Shown here in pieces: positions 6,572 to 13,527 of a stretch of 64,000 nucleotides of DNA. Source of the DNA: [Clostridium] scindens (GTDB lineage: Bacteria > Bacillota > Clostridia > Lachnospirales > Lachnospiraceae); assembly GCF_019597925.1 (NCBI RefSeq), contig NZ_CP080442.1:723001-787000 (forward strand). Direction: 5' to 3'. Made by a program: the position numbers and the translations under genes. The notes below the pieces were generated by a model, which worked only from the letters and a program-made list of their open reading frames with translations, did not search any database and was not told where the DNA came from. Within the stretch, counting starts at the first letter, position 1, and each line of letters begins with the position of its first letter.

Positions 6572-6631
6572 CTCCTTTGACTATTTCTCTATGAGGCATT
6601 ATACTTGAGTTAGTAAAAATAGTCAAAGGAG
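6572..6631. repeat. 15-bp perfect inverted repeat spanning both divergent ribosome sites
   Basis: CTCCTTTGACTATTT at 6572-6586 and its exact reverse complement at 6617-6631 are separated by 30 bases. Each arm holds the Shine-Dalgarno of one divergent gene. The arms could bind one regulator twice, or let the two 5' leaders pair as RNA. Confidence 0.7.
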
Positions 6632-6640
6632 GTACTATTT

Positions 6641-7447
6641 ATGGACGGAATGATGATTCCTTCTTTTGATGGAACAAAACTGTTCCTGAAGAAAGAGGTA
6701 GCGGCAGATGCCAGTGCTGTATGCGTGATCGTGCATGGGCTTTGCGAGCATCAAGGAAGATATGATTATCTGGCGGATATGTTTCATGGGGCAGGAATCG
6801 GGACATACCGCTTTGACCACAGAGGACATGGAAGGTCAGAAGGAGAGGAGTCCTATTATGGCGATTACAATGAGATGCTGGATGATGTAAACGTAATCGT
6901 GGATATGGCAATTGAAGAGAATCCAGGAATTCCAGTATTCCTTCTGGGTCACAGCATGGGAGGATTTGCCGTATCTTTGTATGGCGCAAAATATCCGGAT
7001 AAAGCGTTAAAAGGCATTGTAACCAGCGGAGCGCTGACATTCGATAACGGAGGACTGATCACAGGGGTGCCCAAGGGACTTGACCCACATCAGAAACTGC
7101 CGAATGAACTGGGCGGAGGCGTGTGCTCAGTTGCGGAAATCGTGGACTGGTATGGCAAAGATCCATACAATAAGAAGACCTTTACTACCGGACTGTGTTA
7201 TGCGATCTGCGATGGACTGGAGTGGTTCCAGGAGGCAGGCAAGGAATTTGCCTATCCTGTACTGATGATGCACGGGGAGGCAGATGGCCTGGTGGCGGTT
7301 CAGGACACTTACGATTTCTTTCAGATGGCAGCCTCCAAAGACCGCCAGATGAAGATATATGGCGGCCTGTTCCATGAGATCCTTAATGAGTATTGCAGGG
7401 ACGAAGTTATCAGGGATGCTATCAGCTGGATTAGAAACCGTATATGA
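6641..7447 (+). CDS. Alpha/beta hydrolase, monoacylglycerol-lipase-like
   Basis: 268 residues, ATG behind AAAGGAGG. The fold is intact: VHGLCEHQGRYDYLAD at the oxyanion-hole region, GTYRFDHRGHGRSEG, the nucleophile elbow GHSMGG near residues 104-109, the acid in MHGEADGLV, and the base histidine in GGLFHEILNE. This pattern matches the serine aminopeptidase S33/monoglyceride lipase group (Hydrolase_4). It lacks a signal peptide, so it acts in the cytoplasm, probably on acylglycerols or lysophospholipids. It is transcribed alone and divergently from the 81-residue hypothetical gene. Confidence 0.9.
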   Translation: MDGMMIPSFDGTKLFLKKEVAADASAVCVIVHGLCEHQGRYDYLADMFHGAGIGTYRFDHRGHGRSEGEESYYGDYNEMLDDVNVIVDMAIEENPGIPVFLLGHSMGGFAVSLYGAKYPDKALKGIVTSGALTFDNGGLITGVPKGLDPHQKLPNELGGGVCSVAEIVDWYGKDPYNKKTFTTGLCYAICDGLEWFQEAGKEFAYPVLMMHGEADGLVAVQDTYDFFQMAASKDRQMKIYGGLFHEILNEYCRDEVIRDAISWIRNRI

Positions 7448-7481
7448 GTATAGAAAGCATAACGATTGTATAAGCGAGAGA

Positions 7482-7517
7482 TTCCCGGGGAGAGTCGCAT
7501 CTTTCCGGGAGTTTTAT
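7482..7517 (+). terminator. Probable terminator after the lipase-like gene
   Basis: A 6-bp GC-rich stem TCCCGG/CCGGGA (7483-7488 with 7505-7510) is followed by a T-rich run (GTTTTATT). It is modest in strength. Confidence 0.5.
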
Positions 7518-7711
7518 TGACGTTCCAGATATTTTATGTTAAGTTAATAATCAACAATTCATCCGGCATTCCGCCGATGAGTAGTTTTCATATCTTTTAT
7601 GTTCTTGCGGATTCCGCATTAAATTTCAGACACAATTTTGCAAATGAATCAAAAGAAAAGTGGTGATGCATCTATGAAGAGCCTATGATGTTTTTGTTAA
7701 TGAGATAAAAC

Positions 7712-7793
7712 CTGCCGGCGTGCGGCAGAAAATCGGTGGACTAGCCATCAGCGGGTATCGGACATGGGATACCCCAGGGCTATATTTTACTAG
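7712..7793 (+). ncRNA. Structured leader upstream of the Rpn-family gene (unassigned)
   Basis: This lies in a 377-base gap without a protein gene. The first hairpin is CTGCCG/CGGCAG with loop GCGTG (7712-7728). A nested structure follows in which GGGTATC (7753-7759) pairs with GATACCC (7768-7774) and TAGCC (7742-7746) pairs with GGCTA (7778-7782). The structure ends about 30 bases before the next ATG. I cannot match it to a known riboswitch or transposon-associated RNA. The rest of the gap (7518-7711) is AT-rich with nothing recognised. Confidence 0.4.
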
Positions 7794-7824
7794 GAAATTA
7801 TGCTAAGATAGAGGAGAAGATTTT

Positions 7825-8832
7825 ATGAAAAACAGAATCATTGGTTCGGTAGTTCAAAAAGCCAGAAATTATCGAGTGAACCGGAAATATAAGGATCGAC
7901 TGTTCCGTCTTGTATTTCAGGATAAAGAGGACTTGCTGTCGCTTTATAATGCAGTCAATGGCACGGAGCATACGAATGCGGAAGATTTGACTATTAAAAC
8001 GCTGGAGGATGCAGTTTATTTGGGATTTAAGAATGACCTGTCATTTCTGATCAGCAATACGCTGAATCTTTATGAACACCAAAGCAGCATTAATCCCAAT
8101 ATGCCTTTGAGGGGATTGATTTATTTTACGGAAATGCTGAAGGCTTATGTGGAAGAGCAGGGATATAATATCTATGGAACAAAACGAGTACTCTTGCCAA
8201 CGCCGAAGTACATCGTATTCTATAATGGATTACAGGAGCAGCCTGATCGAATGGAACTTCACCTTTCAGAGGCCTTTCTGGAAAATAAGGGAAAAGACGA
8301 GCCCTCCTTGGAATGCAGAGCGATTATGTTGAATATTAATCAGGGGCATAACCAGGAATTGATGGAAAAATGCCAAAGACTGGAGGGGTACTCCTATTTC
8401 GTGGCGGCGGTCTTTACATATATGAGCCGGGGATATGAACTGGAAGATGCCATTAATCTTGCGATTGATGAGTGTGTCAAAAAAGGGAAGATTGCCGATA
8501 TTCTGGCCAAAAACAGAGCGGAGGTAAAGAATATGCTGTTAACAGATTTTGATGAGAAGAAATATAGGAAGATGCTGCGCGAGGAAGCGCGGCAAGAGGG
8601 GTGGGAACAAGGAAAAGAAGAAGGGAGAAAAGAAGGGAGAAAAGAAGGAAGAGAAGAAGGAAGAGAAGAAGGAAGAGAAGAAGGAAAAGAAGAAGGAATA
8701 GAGGCGGCGACAAAAAGGATTAACCGATTGAATAAATGCCTGATTCAGGACGAAAGATTTGACGATTTAAGGCGGTCAGCGGAAGATGTTGATTACCAGA
8801 AGAGATTAATCGAGGAATATAACATTGAGTAA
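7825..8832 (+). CDS. Rpn-family recombination-promoting nuclease / PD-(D/E)XK transposase-like protein
   Basis: 335 residues, ATG behind GAGGAG. Residues 20-160 form the nuclease core: KDRLFRLVFQDKEDLLSLYNAV, NDLSFLISNTLNLYEHQSS with the Asp and the E-x-Q active-site residues, and PTPKYIVFYNG. Residues 255-290 are a low-complexity helix built from GREE/GRKE units. The family (Rpn, formerly PDDEXK_2 transposases) is common in Lachnospiraceae in many copies and promotes DNA breaks or recombination independently of RecA in E. coli. The next gene, recQ, starts within this stop codon, an unusual coupling of a nuclease and a helicase. Confidence 0.85.
   Translation: MKNRIIGSVVQKARNYRVNRKYKDRLFRLVFQDKEDLLSLYNAVNGTEHTNAEDLTIKTLEDAVYLGFKNDLSFLISNTLNLYEHQSSINPNMPLRGLIYFTEMLKAYVEEQGYNIYGTKRVLLPTPKYIVFYNGLQEQPDRMELHLSEAFLENKGKDEPSLECRAIMLNINQGHNQELMEKCQRLEGYSYFVAAVFTYMSRGYELEDAINLAIDECVKKGKIADILAKNRAEVKNMLLTDFDEKKYRKMLREEARQEGWEQGKEEGRKEGRKEGREEGREEGREEGKEEGIEAATKRINRLNKCLIQDERFDDLRRSAEDVDYQKRLIEEYNIE
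8600..8705 (+). repeat. Purine-only microsatellite-like tract coding for (G-R/K-E-E) units
   Basis: Nearly every base is A or G, with repeated GAAGGAAGA/GAAGGGAGA units, inside the Rpn gene. Such tracts can change length by slippage in steps of 12 bases without shifting frame, varying the helix length. Confidence 0.75.
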
Positions 8833-10702
8833 AAAAACTGCGGAAAAGTTTCTGAAACAATATTTTGGCTATGATGGATTCCGGGAAGGGCAGGAACAGT
8901 TGATCGAGGCTGTCCTTTCCGGCAAGGATGTTCTGGGTATTATGCCTACCGGCGCTGGAAAATCTATGTGCTTCCAGATACCGGCGCTGATGATGGAAGG
9001 AATTACCTTGGTGATTTCTCCATTGATCTCTTTGATGAAGGATCAGGTTGGAGCCCTAAATCAGGCGGGTATCCATGCTGCTTTTTTAAATAGTTCTCTT
9101 AGCGTGGGGCAGTATGCAAAGGCCTTGGCGTACGCCAGGGAAGGGCGGTACAAGATTATCTATGTGGCGCCGGAGAGACTGGAGACGCAAGGGTTTCTGG
9201 ATTTTGCGATGTCGGAAGGCATTAAGATTTCTTTTCTTGCGGTGGATGAGGCTCACTGCGTCTCCCAATGGGGACAGGATTTCAGGCCTAGTTACCTGAA
9301 GATTCTGGATTTTTTAAAGAAACTGCCTTACCGTCCGGTGATAGGCGCGTATACGGCAACGGCAACCACGGACGTGCGGGATGATATTATGGACATTCTG
9401 CAGTTGCAGGACCCCTTTGTGATTACGACCGGGTTTGACAGAGAGAATCTCTACTTTGCCGTCAGGAAGCCGGTAGATAAGTATAAAGAACTGGTCGGCT
9501 ATATTCGAAGGAAAGAAAAAGAGATGCCTGGAAGCAGCGGAATCGTCTATTGCCTGACCAGGAAGAACGTGGAGGATGTCTGTTACAATCTGAGAAAAGA
9601 AGGATTTTCAGTTACGAGATATCATGCGGGCCTAAGCGATATGGAACGCAAGGAAAATCAGGACGATTTTATTTATGACCGCCGACAGATCATGGTAGCG
9701 ACCAATGCGTTCGGAATGGGGATTGACAAGTCGGATGTCCGATTCGTCGTCCACTATAACATGCCAAAGAATATGGAGAGTTATTATCAGGAAGCCGGGC
9801 GTGCGGGGAGAGATGGAGAGCCGTCAGACTGTATTTTGTATTACGAGCCTATGGATGTGCGTACGAACCGATTCTTTATCGAAAATAATGAGGACAATGA
9901 AGCGCTGGATGAGATAACGCGACGGCTTGTAAAAGAACGGGATGAAGAACGGCTTCGCCAGATGACATTCTATTGCTTTACGACTGGCTGCCTGCGCAAT
10001 TATATCCTGGATTATTTTGGAGAGGCAAGTCCTGGATATTGTGGAAACTGCTCAAATTGCATGACCCAGTTTGAGGATGTGGATATTGCCAGAGAGGCCG
10101 CGGCCATTCTCAGATGCATAAAGGCAAATCATATAAACTATGGAGTTACGGTTATCATAGATATCGTGCGGGGAGCAGGCAATCAGAAGATACTTTCAAG
10201 GGGCCTTGACAGGAATCCGGAGTATGGAAGCCTGAAGGAAGTTACAGTGCCGAGGCTTCGCCAGATAATCCAGGAATTATTGTTCCGGGGGTATTTGGAA
10301 TTATCAAATGACAATTACCCGGTGCTCAAAGCAGCAGACGCAGCAGACGCAGCCGAGCAATTGCTGCAGGAACAAGTGCCTCTTTTCATGAAACTGGCGA
10401 AAGAAAGAGAGCCGGAAAGATCCGCCGGGAGAGGGAAAGTAAGACGCAAGAAGGCCGGGGCGGCTGCATCCCTCGAGGAAAAGGATTTGGAACTTTTCGA
10501 GACTCTGCGCGCATTGCGAAAGGAGATTGCGGCGGAGGAGAAGGTACCTCCTTACATGGTGTTTTCCGATAAAACGCTGGCGCTTATGAGTGCCGCCAAG
10601 CCAGAGAATTCGAGCGAGATTCTTATGATCAGCGGCGTGGGCGAATATAAGATGGAGAAGTATGGGGCGAGATTTTTAGAAGCCATAGCCCGGAGGATAT
10701 AA
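8825..10702 (+). CDS. recQ: ATP-dependent DNA helicase RecQ
   Basis: 625 residues from a TTG start overlapping the Rpn stop; GAGG lies ten bases before it. The helicase motifs are intact: GREGQEQLI at residues 19-27, Walker A MPTGAGKSM near residue 43, DEAHC (motif II) near 143, TATAT (motif III), and motif VI YYQEAGRAGRDG. A zinc-binding domain follows with C-x16-CGNCSNC. The RQC winged helix and a C-terminal HRDC domain (LFETLRALRKEIAAEEKVPPYMVFSD) complete the full RecQ architecture. It unwinds DNA 3' to 5' in recombination repair. The ATG-less start is fixed by homology: the sequence begins just before the first conserved helix. Confidence 0.95.
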   Translation: MSKKTAEKFLKQYFGYDGFREGQEQLIEAVLSGKDVLGIMPTGAGKSMCFQIPALMMEGITLVISPLISLMKDQVGALNQAGIHAAFLNSSLSVGQYAKALAYAREGRYKIIYVAPERLETQGFLDFAMSEGIKISFLAVDEAHCVSQWGQDFRPSYLKILDFLKKLPYRPVIGAYTATATTDVRDDIMDILQLQDPFVITTGFDRENLYFAVRKPVDKYKELVGYIRRKEKEMPGSSGIVYCLTRKNVEDVCYNLRKEGFSVTRYHAGLSDMERKENQDDFIYDRRQIMVATNAFGMGIDKSDVRFVVHYNMPKNMESYYQEAGRAGRDGEPSDCILYYEPMDVRTNRFFIENNEDNEALDEITRRLVKERDEERLRQMTFYCFTTGCLRNYILDYFGEASPGYCGNCSNCMTQFEDVDIAREAAAILRCIKANHINYGVTVIIDIVRGAGNQKILSRGLDRNPEYGSLKEVTVPRLRQIIQELLFRGYLELSNDNYPVLKAADAADAAEQLLQEQVPLFMKLAKEREPERSAGRGKVRRKKAGAAASLEEKDLELFETLRALRKEIAAEEKVPPYMVFSDKTLALMSAAKPENSSEILMISGVGEYKMEKYGARFLEAIARRI

Positions 10703-10705
10703 GTG

Positions 10706-11488
10706 ATGGATTTACAATATGCAAGAGAAGCGTTTGAACGCTATCTGGAACAATATGACCAAAGTGATGATAAAGTAAGGCTCAAGATCGTACATACTTA
10801 TGGAGTGGCAGAGGCCAGCCGCCAGATTACGGAGCGGATGGGACTTAGCCCGGAGGATATAGACTTAGCCCAGCTGATCGGCCTGCTTCATGATATCGGC
10901 AGATTCGAGCAGATAAAAAGATTTGACAGTTTCGAGCCCAGTACTATGAACCATGCGAAGTTTGGCGTTCGAATCCTGTTTGAAGAAGGGCTGATCCGGA
11001 GGTTTATAAGAGAAGACAGGTGGGATGACATTATACGAACTGCGATTATAAAACACAGTGATTTTAAACTGGAAGGAATCGAGGACAGCCGTAAGCTGTT
11101 ACACGCAAGAATTATCCGGGACGCGGACAAGCTGGATAACTGCCGTGTAAAATTGGAGGATGCAATAGAGACCATGCTGCAGGTGACCGCCGATGAGGTA
11201 GGAAATAGCAAGATCAGCCCCGAGGTTATGGAGCAGTTTCGGAGGAAAGAGTCCATACGCTCACTGACGAGAAAGACGAAGATGGATTATTGGGTATCCT
11301 ATCTGGCATATTTTTTTGACATTAACTATCAGGTTTCTTTTGATATAATTGAGGAAAACAATTATATAGAGCGATTGATTGCAAGGATTCCTTATTCGAA
11401 TCTGGAGACTGCTGAGCAGATGTTGGAGATAAAAGAAGGATTAAAGCAATATGTAAGCGCTGCCAGATGCAGCAAATATTTTAACTAA
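10706..11488 (+). CDS. HD-domain phosphohydrolase
   Basis: 260 residues. The metal-binding HD motif is visible: H in KIVHTYGVAEASRQI, LLHDIGRFEQ near residue 60, HAKFG, IKHSDF and the terminal RDADKLDN. This is the arrangement of small cytosolic HD hydrolases acting on nucleotides or phosphate esters; substrate cannot be told. ATG 10706 is chosen over the GTG at 10703; the CGGAGG site is seven to ten bases upstream. It begins four bases after the recQ stop and probably shares its transcript. A bidirectional terminator follows. Confidence 0.85.
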   Translation: MDLQYAREAFERYLEQYDQSDDKVRLKIVHTYGVAEASRQITERMGLSPEDIDLAQLIGLLHDIGRFEQIKRFDSFEPSTMNHAKFGVRILFEEGLIRRFIREDRWDDIIRTAIIKHSDFKLEGIEDSRKLLHARIIRDADKLDNCRVKLEDAIETMLQVTADEVGNSKISPEVMEQFRRKESIRSLTRKTKMDYWVSYLAYFFDINYQVSFDIIEENNYIERLIARIPYSNLETAEQMLEIKEGLKQYVSAARCSKYFN

Positions 11489-11519
11489 GATAAATAGGCC
11501 TCTTATCTGGCAGATTCAA

Positions 11520-11563
11520 GAAACCGCCATGCTTTTTCGTTTAGAAAAAGGCATGGCGGTTTT
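11520..11563. terminator. Bidirectional terminator between convergent genes
   Basis: A long stem (AAACCGCCATG-CTTTTTC paired with GAAAAAGGCATGGCGGTTT, one bulged base) carries A and T tracts on both sides, serving both the HD gene and the reverse-strand dehydrogenase gene. Confidence 0.85.
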
Positions 11564-11581
11564 GGCTATGAGATTATGGCC

Positions 11582-12676
11582 TTATGCATCCATCTGCTGT
11601 CCTAAAAGGTCAGCTGCCAGCAATGCATCGTAAAGTTGCTCAGGAGTTATATCACCTGGCATGTTATGAATCGTTTCTCCGGGAGCGCATGCTTTGCGCG
11701 CAGCAATCAGCACCCTTGCGTTATCCGAAACGCCAACCTCTTTAAGCGTAATAGGAAGGCCTACGCTTTTACAGAATTTCATTACGGTGTCCAATTCATC
11801 TTTAGGGGCCCCTTCCAGGATTAATTGGGCGATGGTTCCAAAGGCAACCAGACTGCCATGCATCGTTTTTTCACATTCTTCAAGGGCGGTGAACCCGTTG
11901 TAGACAGAGTGCGCAACTGCAAGTCCGCCGTTATCTGCGCCTACGCCGCTTAAGTATGTATTGGCTTCTATGATGGCTTCTAAGGCAGGCGTTACCAGAT
12001 TCTGCTCGCATGCGGCTTTCGCTTGAACGCCATATTCCAGAAGGGTTTCATAGCATAGTCTGCAAAGGGCCATGGCAGAGCGGGTAATGCCGCCATTTTC
12101 AAGGCTGGGAGCATCCATTTTCTGACATACCCGCGCTTCAAAATAAGTGCCTAGGGCATCTCCCATTCCGGCTACCAGGAATTTGGCCGGGGATGCGGCA
12201 AGTACTGCGGTGTCAACAAGGACGGCCTCCGGATTTCTGGGATAGAAGAGATAGCTGTCAAAGGTGCCGTCATCCTGATAAATAACGGAAAGGCCGGTAC
12301 ATGGAGCATCCGTGGCGCAGACAGTTGGGACGATTACGACAGGCAGATGTTCGTAGTAAGCAGTTGCCTTAGCAGTATCTATGGCAGAACCGCCTCCAAT
12401 TCCTACTACGACTTGTATGTTCTTTTCCTGTACGATCTTGCGCATTTTTTCAATTTCCCCTACAGAACTGATGCCTCCAAAGATTTCGTACTGCCTGTAG
12501 CAGTCGGAATCAGCAAAACTGTTCTCGATCTTGGCATGACAAGCCTTGTGTCCGCTGCGGGAGCAGACGAATAAATAGTTCTTTCCTAATTCGCTGGTAT
12601 CTCCGTAGAAATGGAGCAGGCAGTCTTTTCCCTGCACGTATTTCAAAGGAGCACGCATTAATTTTGTTCTACCCAT
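11582..12676 (-). CDS. gldA: Glycerol dehydrogenase family (iron-containing alcohol dehydrogenase fold)
   Basis: 364 residues, matching GldA length. The NAD-binding motif GIGGGSAIDTAKA is at about residues 92-104 and the PTVCATDAPCTGLSVIY segment is typical of glycerol dehydrogenases. Metal-binding residues are in GMGDALGTYFEA (Asp) and in the AVAHSVYNGF and KTMHGSLVAFG histidine motifs. It oxidises glycerol or related vicinal diols to the hydroxy-ketone with NAD+. AGGAGG precedes the ATG. A 15-bp inverted repeat in its promoter region and the divergent Xre-cupin regulator suggest specific control. Hydroxybutyraldehyde- or propanediol-type substrates are possible alternatives. Confidence 0.85.
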   Translation of the reverse strand: MGRTKLMRAPLKYVQGKDCLLHFYGDTSELGKNYLFVCSRSGHKACHAKIENSFADSDCYRQYEIFGGISSVGEIEKMRKIVQEKNIQVVVGIGGGSAIDTAKATAYYEHLPVVIVPTVCATDAPCTGLSVIYQDDGTFDSYLFYPRNPEAVLVDTAVLAASPAKFLVAGMGDALGTYFEARVCQKMDAPSLENGGITRSAMALCRLCYETLLEYGVQAKAACEQNLVTPALEAIIEANTYLSGVGADNGGLAVAHSVYNGFTALEECEKTMHGSLVAFGTIAQLILEGAPKDELDTVMKFCKSVGLPITLKEVGVSDNARVLIAARKACAPGETIHNMPGDITPEQLYDALLAADLLGQQMDA

Positions 12677-12695
12677 AATAAGACCTCCTAAAATA

Positions 12696-12710
12696 TTAAG
12701 TATGACTTAA
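12696..12710 (-). promoter_or_regulatory. Candidate operator upstream of gldA
   Basis: TTAAGT-ATG-ACTTAA is a perfect inverted repeat with a 3-bp centre, placed 20-34 bases upstream of the gldA ATG. A related half-site, CTTAGTCATG, lies near 12780 close to the divergent regulator gene. Confidence 0.45.
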
Positions 12711-12866
12711 CATTACAATATTGTTATTTTTTTGTCAATATAAAATTGGAAAATAGACAGAGAAAATGTTAAACTATATATACTTAGTCATGCATAGCGC
12801 GCCTGTCACGATGAAGTATGCAATCCGGGGCAGGCATGGGCATCATGAAAAGGGAGGAAAATCATT

Positions 12867-13457
12867 ATGGCAGAAGATATAGCCTTGCCCGGAGAAAAGT
12901 TGAAAACATTTCGGAAAGAAGCAGGACTCACATTAAAAGCAGTAGCAGATGAATTAAAAGTATCGATTCCATTTCTCAGCATGGTGGAGAATGGAAAGAG
13001 CGGAATCAGTTTTGAAAATCTACACAGGATGCTTAGATTATATGGAAAGAATCTGGGAGACTTGACCGAGCAGGAGGAAAAAGCAAGGGGAGTCATTAAT
13101 ATGCAGGAATCCAAAAGGATAGCGGCAGAACCTGGAATCGATATCTATGGGCTCGCAAGTATCAATGACCCTATGCAGGGCTATATGGCGGGCTTCATCC
13201 TGGATATCGCTCCAGGGGCTTCGAATGACTATGACTCGCATACGGGACTGGAGTACGTATTTGTATTAAAAGGCTGCATTCGCCTGACGCTGAATGGGCC
13301 TGATGGCACGCGGTCAATAGAGATGCAGGCGGGAGATTCCAAGGGCCACCTTGCAGGAGACAGGCATATTTATGAAAATATAGGAGGAGAGCAGGCACAG
13401 ATCCTGGTGGTGGAAAGTACGCCTGGTAGAGATCACGAAAGTCTAAGACATTTTTAA
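12867..13457 (+). CDS. Xre-family regulator with C-terminal cupin domain
   Basis: 196 residues. Residues 8-65 are a Cro/CI-type helix-turn-helix (LKTFRKEAGLTLKAVADELKVS, then FLSMVENGKSGISF). Residues 110-190 form a cupin sensor (GASNDYDSHTGLEYVFVLKGCIRLTLN, MQAGDSKGHLAGDRHIYENIG). This is the usual architecture of small-molecule-responsive regulators such as PuuR-like proteins. It is divergent from gldA with 190 bases between, which contain the inverted repeat at 12696. Control of gldA or of the downstream ATPase is plausible. AAGGGAGG precedes the ATG. Confidence 0.9.
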   Translation: MAEDIALPGEKLKTFRKEAGLTLKAVADELKVSIPFLSMVENGKSGISFENLHRMLRLYGKNLGDLTEQEEKARGVINMQESKRIAAEPGIDIYGLASINDPMQGYMAGFILDIAPGASNDYDSHTGLEYVFVLKGCIRLTLNGPDGTRSIEMQAGDSKGHLAGDRHIYENIGGEQAQILVVESTPGRDHESLRHF

Positions 13458-13527
13458 GAAAGTGTTTATAGAATTCCAAGATTTCCCGGCGTATAATAAC
13501 TACCATACACATGAGGAGGTTTTTTGT

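Noticed and set aside
7466..7666. 66-codon frame downstream of the lipase-like gene
   Set aside because: It covers the terminator, lacks an SD and shows no homology; composition is non-coding.
8600..8705. Tandem repeats as a CRISPR or structural array
   Set aside because: Units are 9-12 bases, purine-only and in frame with the Rpn protein; no spacers.
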